Source: Actinomycetes bacterium (GTDB lineage Bacteria > Actinomycetota > Thermoleophilia > Gaiellales > Gaiellaceae). From it: DNA of 5,839 nucleotides. Shown in pieces: positions 1-5,172 of this stretch (its first letter is position 1; each line of letters starts with the position of its first letter). The notes beneath the pieces are model-generated. The model made no database searches and was not told the DNA's origin. It saw nothing but the letters and a program-made list of their open reading frames with translations. Position numbers and translations under genes: made by a program. The stretch spans positions 1 to 5,839 of the forward strand of contig JANXXF010000354.1 of the NCBI GenBank assembly GCA_025350775.1, written 5' to 3'.

Positions 1-246
1 CGCGAGCGTCCGGTCGTCGACGATACGCACGAACCCGGCCGGGTCGCCGCGCGGGCTGACGTCGGCCCCGCCGTCGGCGCCGACCGTCGCGACGAGCACG
101 AACGGCGAGCGCTCGATGAACGACCGGCAGTGACGGTCGAGGCTGTTGAGGATCTTGGCCTGGACGAGCTCGCTCGGCTCGCCGATGGCGGCACGCACGG
201 CGGCCGCGTCGAGGGGCGGGAACCGGCGGGTGGCGGTGTCGGTCAT
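1..246 (-). CDS. PPOX-class FMN-binding family protein (pyridoxamine 5'-phosphate oxidase-like), N-terminal part only
   Basis: Partial gene: the first 82 codons are present and the rest lies beyond the left edge. The translation begins MTDTATRRFPPLDAA and contains LDRHCRSFIERSPFVLVAT (about residues 36-54), then GADGGADVSPRGDPAGFVR (residues 56-74), ending VDDRTLA at the edge. The run HCRxFIxxSPF, then DVSPRGDPxGFV, then DDRTL is the hallmark of the MSMEG_1061/DR2398-type subgroup of the PPOX split-barrel family. Members bind FMN and are probably cytoplasmic flavin reductases or oxidases of unknown substrate; they are not true PdxH. There is no export signal. The ATG at 246 is supported by a TACGGT box exactly 6 nt upstream and by the absence of a Shine-Dalgarno, suggesting a leaderless mRNA. 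It is divergent from the thioredoxin-like gene that starts at 370. The family call is firm; the substrate cannot be inferred. Confidence 0.88.
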   Translation of the reverse strand, partial: MTDTATRRFPPLDAAAVRAAIGEPSELVQAKILNSLDRHCRSFIERSPFVLVATVGADGGADVSPRGDPAGFVRIVDDRTLA

Positions 247-252
247 GGCGGC

Positions 253-281
253 ACCGTAGCGCAGTCCGTGGCGGGTTTCAG
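253..281 (-). promoter_or_regulatory. Putative leaderless promoter of the PPOX-family gene
   Basis: Read on the minus strand, a -10-like TACGGT occupies 258-253. It is separated by 17 bp from a -35-like CTGAAA at 281-276 (4 of 6 matches to TTGACA). The -10 lies 6 nt upstream of the ATG at 246, which places the expected transcription start at or next to the start codon. No ribosome-binding site is present. The rest of the divergent gap (247-369) is GC-rich and carries a perfect tandem duplication of the 12-mer GGCGGCGGGCGC at 305-328; nothing else is recognisable there. Confidence 0.5.
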
Positions 282-304
282 CGCGGACGCGCTGCCGCGC
301 GTAC

Positions 305-328
305 GGCGGCGGGCGCGGCGGCGGGCGC
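305..328. repeat. Two perfect tandem copies of a 12-bp G-rich unit
   Basis: GGCGGCGGGCGC occurs at 305-316 and again at 317-328 with no mismatch. It lies in the non-coding gap between the divergent PPOX and thioredoxin-like genes, about 40 bp upstream of the GTG at 370. It may simply be low-complexity GC-rich DNA. A regulatory role is not shown. Confidence 0.5.
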
Positions 329-369
329 GCCGACTGGACGCGGGCCGTCCCGGCAGGCACTCTTCAGAC

Positions 370-909
370 GTGGCGCAGGCGCACTCCACCATTCGCCGCC
401 TCGTCGCCGGCCTGCTCGCAGCGGCCGCTCTGGCCGGCCTCGTCAGCACCCTTGCGTCGGCGCCTGCGCGCGCCGCAGCCGACGCCGCGGCGACTGCAGC
501 GAGCGCAGCCGCCACCGCCCCGACCGCCACCTCCCCCGCGGTCAAGCGCTTCACGCAGCTCATCGCGCGGCACCAGGCGCTCGTGTTCGCCTTCCACCCG
601 CTCTGATCGACCTGCCAGGGCGAGGCGCCCCGGGTCGCGCAGTTTGCGCGAGAGCATCCCAGGATTCAGATCGTTGCGGTGGCGTCGCGCTACGCGCAGG
701 CGGCGCAGGTGCGCCAGTTCGTGCGTGACCGCCTCGGCAGCGCGCCGGTCACGGTCTTCATCGACCCCGACGGCGTGCTCGCCCGCCACCTCGGCTTCGA
801 CACGTACCCGCAGTTCCTCGTCGTCGACAAGCGCGGCCGGCGGGTCGGAGCGCTCGTCTACTCGCTCGACGAGGCGCTGCGCCTCGTGCGTCCTGCCACC
901 GGCGCATAG
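370..909 (+). CDS. Exported thioredoxin-fold protein with a UxxC active site: candidate selenoprotein with in-frame TGA at 604-606
   Basis: Reading through one TGA gives 179 residues ending at TAG 907-909. The GTG at 370 is chosen because it opens a clean signal peptide: Arg9-Arg10, hydrophobic residues 11-30, then APARA near 31-35. An Ala/Thr-rich linker (36-57) follows, then a thioredoxin fold: strand LVFAFHPL (71-78), TGA at codon 79, STCQGEAP (80-87), strand IQIVAVASR (99-107), VTVFIDPDG (127-135), and the cis-proline region TYPQFLVVDKRG (145-156, cis-Pro P147). TlpA/ResA-type proteins have CxxC followed by xxExP; here the pattern is U79-S-T-C82-Q-G-E85-A-P87, so TGA sits exactly at the nucleophilic Cys. 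The frame is the same on both sides and 100 codons continue open. Expected role: extracytoplasmic thiol-disulfide or peroxide chemistry. The alternative is a Cys-to-stop mutation or sequencing error (TGC or TGT to TGA), making this a broken gene. Translation without recoding would end at residue 78 before any active site. No Shine-Dalgarno is evident. Confidence 0.78.
604..606 (+). other. In-frame TGA, proposed selenocysteine codon (Sec79)
   Basis: The codon order around the site is CCG CTC TGA TCG ACC TGC CAG GGC GAG GCG CCC. TGA therefore takes the place of the first Cys codon in a CxxC thioredoxin motif, giving UxxC, an arrangement known from several bacterial selenoprotein families. TGA terminates other genes in this window (complement of 1678-1680; 5611-5613), so genome-wide reassignment is not the explanation. 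Confidence 0.75.
608..637 (+). promoter_or_regulatory. Putative bacterial SECIS stem-loop just downstream of the TGA
   Basis: The lower stem pairs 608-614 (CGACCTG) with 631-637 (CGGGTCG), seven pairs including one U-G. A three-base bulge CCA (615-617) follows on the 5' side. The upper stem pairs 618-622 (GGGCG) with 626-630 (CGCCC), closing loop AGG (623-625), or GAGGC if the last pair opens. The upper helix begins 11 nt after the TGA, and a G falls in the first or second loop position. Bacterial SECIS elements recognised by SelB lie inside the coding region right after the UGA, with a short stem, a guanosine at the start of the apical loop and a loop about 16-37 nt downstream; this hairpin fits. 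GC-rich DNA forms hairpins easily, so structure alone is not proof. Confidence 0.6.
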
Positions 910-985
910 CGAGCTGGCCTGCATGGGTCGGCGGCCGGCAGCACCGCCCCACGCTGTCCCGCGAGGGCGTGTGCGAGGATGGGGT

Positions 986-1660
986 GTGACCGACTCGCCC
1001 ATTGCCCGGCTCCAGTCCCTCTTCGCCGCCGCTGCCGACCCCGCCCAGGCCGAGTCGATGGCCCGCTATCTAAAGGGCCGCTTCCCGTTCCACGGCATCC
1101 CCGCCGGCCCGCGGCGCGAGCTGCAGCGCCAGGCGTTCGCCGGATACCAGCTCGAACGCGCCCAGGCGGAGGCAGAGGCCGCGGCACTCGCCAGGGCGCT
1201 GTGGGCCCTGCCCGAGCGCGAGTACCAGTACGCCGCCTGCGATGTGCTGCGCGCGGCCGCGCCCCGCGCGTCGGCCGGGCTCCTGCCCGTGATCGAGCGG
1301 CTCGCCGTGTCGAAGCCCTGGTGGGACACCGTCGACTCGCTCGCGCACGCGGCAGGCACGCTCGTGCTGGCCCACCCGGAGCTGGGCGCGCGCATGCAGC
1401 AGCTCTCGCGCAGCAGCGATCTGTGGCTGGTACGCATCGCGTTGCTCCACCAGCTGGAGGCCTACGGCCGCACCGACGTCGACCGACTGCTGCGTACCTG
1501 CGCCTTCCACGCCGGCAGCACCGACTTCTTCGTGCGCAAGGCCATCGGCTGGGCTCTGCGCCAGTACGCCCGCACCGACCCGACGGTGGTGCGCGCGTTC
1601 GTTGAGGCGCACCCCGAGCTGTCGCCGCTGTCGCGACGTGAGGCGCTGAAGGGGCTGTAG
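986..1660 (+). CDS. alkD: DNA alkylation repair protein, AlkD-like DNA glycosylase
   Basis: 224 residues, the usual length for the family. It removes alkylated purines such as 3- and 7-methyl bases in base-excision repair, using a superhelix of HEAT-like (ALK) repeats, and acts in the cytoplasm. Recognisable blocks are GRFPFHGIPAGPRREL (31-46), REYQYAACDVL (78-88), KPWWDTVDSL (110-119), WLVRIALLHQL (147-157) and FFVRKAIGWALRQYA (181-195), ending LSPLSRREALKGL. Residues matching the Bacillus cereus AlkD active site are W113, D117, R150 and W189, all present, so the enzyme should be active. The start is GTG 986 because GAGG (975-978) lies 7 nt upstream and family similarity begins there; an in-frame ATG at 923 adds 21 residues that do not look like the family. 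It is 76 bp downstream of the thioredoxin-like gene on the same strand, so co-transcription is possible. The gap (910-985) shows no clear terminator. Confidence 0.95.
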   Translation: MTDSPIARLQSLFAAAADPAQAESMARYLKGRFPFHGIPAGPRRELQRQAFAGYQLERAQAEAEAAALARALWALPEREYQYAACDVLRAAAPRASAGLLPVIERLAVSKPWWDTVDSLAHAAGTLVLAHPELGARMQQLSRSSDLWLVRIALLHQLEAYGRTDVDRLLRTCAFHAGSTDFFVRKAIGWALRQYARTDPTVVRAFVEAHPELSPLSRREALKGL

Positions 1661-1661
1661 C

Positions 1662-1674
1662 GCCGGCTACCGGC
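1662..1674. terminator. Weak bidirectional hairpin between convergent genes
   Basis: GCCGG (1662-1666), loop CTA, CCGGC (1670-1674) forms a perfect 5-bp stem inside the 17-nt gap between the stop codons of the AlkD gene and the minus-strand cupredoxin-like gene. There is no U-tract on either strand, so it is at best a weak or Rho-assisted terminator. Confidence 0.25.
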
Positions 1675-1677
1675 CGG

Positions 1678-2052
1678 TCAGCAGGGCTTCATGGTCTTGC
1701 AGATGCGGATGTAGCCCTGCGGCCCTGCCGGCGCCCCTTTGATCAGCGTCCGGTAGAGAAACTTGCCCTGGTAGTTCCAGGTCGTGAGGAGCGTGTCCTT
1801 TTTGCCGGGCGGGATCACCGCGGTGCGTGTCCCGAACATCTCGAAGACGTACGGCTTGGTGCCGAGGTTCTGGATCCGGTACAGGATGATCGCGCCGTGG
1901 ATGTAGTTGTCGTGCGCCACCGTGATCTTGGTGTCGGTGATGACAACCTTCACCGGGTAGATCTGGCCGGGCGTCGTCGTCGCGAAAGCAGCTTGCGCGC
2001 CGAGCGCGAACCCTGCTGCACAGGCGATGACGATAAGGGCCCTGCGTATCAT
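1678..2052 (-). CDS. Small exported cupredoxin-like protein, function unknown
   Basis: 124 residues. MIRRALIVIACAAGFALGAQ is a textbook signal peptide (Arg3-Arg4, hydrophobic 5-22, cleavage near AFA at 22-24). The mature part is a run of predicted beta strands: VKVVITDTKITV (34-45), AIILYRIQNLGTKPYVFEMF (54-73), AVIPPGKKDTLLTTW (78-92) and GKFLYRTL (96-103). The order of strand, N-x-G turn, PPGK and G-x-F-x-Y resembles cupredoxin-fold domains, but the His/Cys/Met ligand set of blue copper proteins is not visible; this is inference from pattern. Two cysteines in the tail (C118 and C124, the last residue) could form a disulfide; C11 falls in the signal peptide. The start ATG 2052 is backed by AAAGGA 8-9 nt upstream. 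It diverges from the PQQ-propeller gene across only 30 bp. I cannot assign a specific function. Confidence 0.82.
   Translation of the reverse strand: MIRRALIVIACAAGFALGAQAAFATTTPGQIYPVKVVITDTKITVAHDNYIHGAIILYRIQNLGTKPYVFEMFGTRTAVIPPGKKDTLLTTWNYQGKFLYRTLIKGAPAGPQGYIRICKTMKPC
2047..2052 (+). promoter_or_regulatory. Candidate -10 box for the PQQ-propeller gene
   Basis: TATCAT matches TATAAT at 5 of 6 positions and lies 30 bp upstream of the ATG at 2083. It overlaps the start codon of the opposing gene (2050-2052). No good -35 is seen at 17 bp. The predicted start near 2059 would give a leader of about 24 nt that still includes the AGAGG ribosome-binding site at 2068-2072. Confidence 0.35.
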
Positions 2053-2082
2053 CAAGCGATTCCTTTCAGAGGCGGCGGCGAG

Positions 2083-3672
2083 ATGCGATCGTACCAGGGT
2101 AGAAACGGACGGCAGAGCGCGGTCGGCATGGCCGCGGCCGTCCTTGGAGCGCTGACGGTCGGCGTGACGGTTGCGGTGAGCGGCGCCGGCGCGAGCGTCG
2201 CAGCGACCCCCGGCCCGGGCGCCAAGGCCGCCGCAGCTACCGCCGCCGTCACGACCGCCGCCGCCGACGGCTGGTCGCAGCCAGGGCAGGGTGTCGCCGG
2301 GACGCGGGCCGTCGTGGCGACGGGGATCTCGGCCCGCACGGTGGGGGGGCTCGCGCCGGTGTGGCGCTTCACGTTTCCCGGCGACCCCGGCTTCTCGGGC
2401 AGCTACGCCTCGACCCCCGTCGTCGCCGGCGGCGTCGTCTACCTGCAGGATCTGTTCAGCGACGTCTACGCGCTCGACCTGCGTACGGGCGCACGGCGTT
2501 GTGCACGGCGCTTCCACGAGGTGAACGGCGGCCCCAACGGTGTCGCCGCCGTGGGCGGCAGGGTGTACGGCAACACGTCGTCGCGCGCGTTCGCGCTCGA
2601 TGCCCGCACGGGCCGTATCCTGTGGACGCGCCGCCTGATCCGCCCGGGCGAGCCGTTCATCGAGGTGGCGCCGATCGTCGCCGGCGGCATCGTGTTCACC
2701 AGCACGCTCGGCTTTCCGCCGAACGGCAAGGGCACCCTCTACGGGCTCGATGCCGCGACGGGCGCAATCCGCTGGCGGTACGTGACCGTCGTCGACCCCT
2801 GGGCGGTGCCGAAGGCAGCCGGCGGCGGCGGCGCCTGGTGGCCTGGCGCCGTCGACCCGTCCGGCCGTCTCTTCTTCGGCAACTCGAACCCGTACCCGTA
2901 CGGTGGCACGGCGTCGTACCCCAACGGCGCGGTCTACGCGGGGAAGGCGCGCTGGACGAGCTCGCTGCTCGCGCTGGAGGCCCGCTCGGGACGGCTCCTG
3001 TGGGCCTATCAGGCCGTCCCGCACGACGTGCGCGACTACGACGTGGGTGAGCCCGTCGTCGTCGACCTGAGGATCGCCGGGCGAGCCGTCCCCGCCGTCC
3101 TCGCGCCGAGCAAGAACGGCCGCGTCTACGCCTGGGACCGCCGTTCCGGGCGGCTGCTCTGGAGCACGGCGGTCGGCCGCCACGAGAACGCCACGGGGCC
3201 GCTTCCGCGCGCGCGCGTGCGCGTGTGTCCGGGCCTGCTGGGCGGCGTCGAGACCCCGACCGCGTACGCGGCGGGCCGGCTCTTCGTCCCCGTCGTCGAC
3301 CTCTGCCTGCAGGGCGGCGCCACCGGCTTCGAGAACCTGTACCGGGTGGACTACTCGAAGGGGCGCGGGGCACTCGTCGCGCTCGCCGCCACGACCGGGC
3401 GGCGGCTCTGGCAGCGCCGCTTCGCCTCGCCGAACTTCGGCTGCGCCGCCGTCGCACGCGACGTGGTGTTCACCTCGACCTACGACGGCTGGGTCTACGG
3501 GCTCTCGGTGCGAACCGGCGCGACGCTCTGGCGGACGCGGGCGCCGGCCGGTGTCAACGCGTGCCCGGCCATCGCCGGCGACACGCTGCTGCTGGGCGCG
3601 GGCGCCGTCGACGCAAAGGGGATCGCCGATCCAGTGCCGCAGCTCGTGGCCTACCGGCTGCCGTCGGGCTAG
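2083..3672 (+). CDS. Exported PQQ-binding-like beta-propeller protein, quinoprotein alcohol dehydrogenase-related
   Basis: 529 residues. The N-terminus has basic residues (R2, R7, R10) and a hydrophobic stretch at about 14-37 ending SVAA, so it is exported; a Pro/Ala/Thr-rich linker follows. The body is a beta-propeller with seven visible copies of the blade motif ALDxxTGxxLW: YALDLRTGARRC, FALDARTGRILW, YGLDAATGAIRW, LALEARSGRLLW, YAWDRRSGRLLW, VALAATTGRRLW and YGLSVRTGATLW. GNSNPYPYGG (266-275) and WAYQAVPHDVRDYD (307-320) are signatures of PQQ-dependent alcohol dehydrogenases (GNPxPW; WxYQxxPHDxWDYD). The segment usually reading PGDN-x-x-T-S, which carries the catalytic Asp, here reads AGKARWTSS (286-294), with Lys288 at the Asp position. 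The adjacent-cysteine pair typical of methanol dehydrogenases is also missing; Cys residues are at 140, 382, 408, 454 and 494. It may bind PQQ with altered chemistry or be a non-enzymatic propeller. The start ATG 2083 has AGAGG 10 nt upstream. It ends 3 nt from the convergent DyP-like gene. Confidence 0.87.
   Translation: MRSYQGRNGRQSAVGMAAAVLGALTVGVTVAVSGAGASVAATPGPGAKAAAATAAVTTAAADGWSQPGQGVAGTRAVVATGISARTVGGLAPVWRFTFPGDPGFSGSYASTPVVAGGVVYLQDLFSDVYALDLRTGARRCARRFHEVNGGPNGVAAVGGRVYGNTSSRAFALDARTGRILWTRRLIRPGEPFIEVAPIVAGGIVFTSTLGFPPNGKGTLYGLDAATGAIRWRYVTVVDPWAVPKAAGGGGAWWPGAVDPSGRLFFGNSNPYPYGGTASYPNGAVYAGKARWTSSLLALEARSGRLLWAYQAVPHDVRDYDVGEPVVVDLRIAGRAVPAVLAPSKNGRVYAWDRRSGRLLWSTAVGRHENATGPLPRARVRVCPGLLGGVETPTAYAAGRLFVPVVDLCLQGGATGFENLYRVDYSKGRGALVALAATTGRRLWQRRFASPNFGCAAVARDVVFTSTYDGWVYGLSVRTGATLWRTRAPAGVNACPAIAGDTLLLGAGAVDAKGIADPVPQLVAYRLPSG
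2088..2096 (-). promoter_or_regulatory. Candidate extended -10 for the cupredoxin-like gene
   Basis: On the minus strand 2096-2088 reads TGGTACGAT, that is a TGn extension followed by TACGAT. It lies inside the first codons of the opposing PQQ-propeller gene. The expected transcription start near 2081 gives a short leader carrying the AAAGGA ribosome-binding site (complement of 2061-2066). Confidence 0.4.
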
Positions 3673-3675
3673 GGG

Positions 3676-5127
3676 CTAGAGCAGCTCGACCAGCGGGAAG
3701 GCACGGTGGCGCCGCGGCGGCACCAGGAAGTTCTGCCGGTGCGTCGTCCGCAGCACCGAGTTCAGCCCCATCCGCTCGGAGCGCGCATCGATCGGGAGCT
3801 CGCTGCCGTCGCCCAGCCGGCCGTCCATGGCGCGCCGCATGCGATGGAAGAGGTCGCTCGTCGGCGAGTATGCGGCAAAGTGGAGGCCGGCGGCCGGTGG
3901 CGGGTCGCCTGCGCTCAGGCCCAGCTGTGACGTCCAGTAGAACGGGTTGTCGAGCGTGTTGAAGTCGGCCCGCTGGAGGATTGCCGTCCCCCGCGGCCGC
4001 AGCACGCCGTAGTTGTCGCGGAGAGCGGCCGGCAGGCGGTTCACGGTCTGGATCGCGCCGCTGTGGCCGACGCCGCCGTCCGAGCCGTCCACGGCGAGCC
4101 GCTTCAGGTCGCCGATCGCCTGCACATGGCGGGCGTCCATCGGCAGCGTCTGGGTGTCCGCATCGGGGATGCCGCGGTCGAGGTCGTGCGCCAGCCACAG
4201 GCGCCGGCCGAACGGCTGGGTCGTGTACCACTTCTCGATGTCCTCGTAGAGGTGCGAGAGAGTGAGAGTCGTCCCGTTGCGGAAGTAGCCGTGCGGCCAC
4301 TGGTCGGTGAGCCCTGGCAGTGTCTCGAAGTTGGCGATGCGGTCGGGCCCGAGCGCGGCGCTCTGCGTCGAGGTGAAGCCCAGGAAGAGCTGCGCCGTCT
4401 CGGGGATGAGCTGGGCGCCCGCGATGCCGGCGCTCATCGCCATCGCCTTCGGCAGGCTGCGCTGGCCGGTGTAGCCGCCGCCGACGAAGCCCTTGCGGAT
4501 GCTCGTGAGCTGGACGAGGCCGTGGAGCTTGCCGAAGAGGGCCGTGGCGGCCTCGGCGATATGCTGCTGGGAGTCGCTCTGCAGGACGAAGACGAGGTCG
4601 TTGCGCTCGAGCACGGTCTCCGGCGGGTCGCTCGCGAAGCGCACGGACTCGAGCAGCGCGGGCACGGGCCGGTTCGCCACCTTCGAGGCGTGGCGGTCGC
4701 GTGGCAGGTAGTCGGGGAACCGCCGCCCGTCCGCCAGCTGTGGGATCAGCCGGCGGAAGTACGGCAGCCCCCAGCCGACGCTGAGGCCGAGCCCGCTCGG
4801 TGTCGGCGGCAGCTCGCGCTCGATCGCGCGCAGCGCGTCCTCAAGGGCCTGGCGCGCCGGGAGGAGCTGCGCTCTGCTCGCTCCGGAGGTGAGCCGGGCG
4901 GTCACGATCTGGTGGTGCAGCGGCGGCATCACGACCTTGACGCCGTTGTCCGAGATGACGCCGAGCCCGCGCATGAGGTGCTGCTCCGGCGGCAGCGCTC
5001 GGCCCGCGACGGCCGCGCGCGCCGGGGCGGTGGCGACGGTATCGAGCAGCCCGTAGAGGCCGAAGGTAGCGAGGGCGGCGATCCCGGAGCGCTGGACGAA
5101 ACGCTTCCGCGTCAGGGGCTCGGCCAT
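3676..5127 (-). CDS. Exported DyP-type peroxidase-like protein (DUF7405-type)
   Basis: 483 residues. TRKRFVQRSG (6-15), a hydrophobic stretch (16-28) and APARA (34-38) form a Tat-like signal with RK in place of RR, common for cofactor-loaded exported proteins. The mature part matches what I recall of a DyP-like family first seen in haloarchaea: a conserved RKGFVGGG block (211-218), IPETAQLFLGFTST (241-254), GHSGAIQ (354-360), RADFNTLDN (386-394), AGLHFAAYSP (413-422) and a C-terminal RQNFLVPPRRHRAFPL (464-479). Classical DyP peroxidases carry GxxDG with a catalytic Asp; the comparable block here is GFVGGG, without Asp. A proximal heme His is not certain; H354 and H463 are candidates. Heme binding and peroxidase activity are therefore unproven. 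ATG 5127 is chosen because TAGAGT lies 7 nt upstream and the signal peptide starts there; a GTG at 5136 in frame is an alternative. Antisense open frames over this gene are GC-rich shadows. Confidence 0.8.
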   Translation of the reverse strand: MAEPLTRKRFVQRSGIAALATFGLYGLLDTVATAPARAAVAGRALPPEQHLMRGLGVISDNGVKVVMPPLHHQIVTARLTSGASRAQLLPARQALEDALRAIERELPPTPSGLGLSVGWGLPYFRRLIPQLADGRRFPDYLPRDRHASKVANRPVPALLESVRFASDPPETVLERNDLVFVLQSDSQQHIAEAATALFGKLHGLVQLTSIRKGFVGGGYTGQRSLPKAMAMSAGIAGAQLIPETAQLFLGFTSTQSAALGPDRIANFETLPGLTDQWPHGYFRNGTTLTLSHLYEDIEKWYTTQPFGRRLWLAHDLDRGIPDADTQTLPMDARHVQAIGDLKRLAVDGSDGGVGHSGAIQTVNRLPAALRDNYGVLRPRGTAILQRADFNTLDNPFYWTSQLGLSAGDPPPAAGLHFAAYSPTSDLFHRMRRAMDGRLGDGSELPIDARSERMGLNSVLRTTHRQNFLVPPRRHRAFPLVELL

Positions 5128-5134
5128 GGCCGCC

Positions 5135-5140
5135 ACTCTA
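5135..5140 (-). promoter_or_regulatory. Putative leaderless -10 box of the DyP-like gene
   Basis: On the minus strand 5140-5135 reads TAGAGT, 7 nt upstream of the ATG at 5127. There is no convincing Shine-Dalgarno and no recognisable -35 at 16-18 bp. Confidence 0.4.
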
Positions 5141-5160
5141 CTCGTGCGTTGACCCGGCGA

Positions 5161-5166
5161 TACGAT
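5161..5166 (+). promoter_or_regulatory. Putative leaderless -10 box of the small exported protein gene
   Basis: TACGAT sits exactly 6 nt upstream of the ATG at 5173, so transcription is expected to begin at or beside the A of ATG. No Shine-Dalgarno is present. A TTGACC at 5149-5154 is only 6 bp away and cannot be its -35. Confidence 0.45.
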
Positions 5167-5172
5167 CGACGC

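Noticed and set aside
130..369. Upstream extension of the thioredoxin-like reading frame back to an ATG at 130
   Set aside because: It runs antisense through the clearly conserved PPOX coding region, reads as Gly/Arg-rich low-complexity sequence, and would bury the signal peptide internally. GTG 370 starts right at the signal peptide.
604..606. Frameshift rather than recoding at the TGA
   Set aside because: The frame is identical before and after the TGA and the motif spacing is normal, so no insertion or deletion is needed. Only the identity of one codon is in question.
679..909. A separate short gene starting at GTG 679
   Set aside because: It would begin inside the thioredoxin fold, losing the first strand and active site. 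It is the same frame as 370-606 and is better read as one protein through the TGA.
452..985. N-terminal extension of the AlkD gene across the thioredoxin-like gene, including an in-frame ATG at 923
   Set aside because: The translation is Arg/Ser/Pro-rich shadow of the other frame. The AlkD family begins near GTG 986, which has GAGG at the right distance.
2053..3183. Long minus-strand open frame continuous with the cupredoxin-like gene
   Set aside because: It is Arg/Gly/Ala-rich and antisense to conserved propeller blades. The signal peptide and Shine-Dalgarno mark ATG 2052 as the start.
5149..5154. TTGACC as a -35 box for the gene at 5173
   Set aside because: It is only 6 bp from the TACGAT box; a -35 needs about 17 bp.
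4063..5172. Long plus-strand open frame continuous with the four-Cys gene
   Set aside because: It is antisense to the DyP-like gene and shows no family features. The signal peptide at 5173 marks the true start. Long antisense open frames are expected at this GC content.
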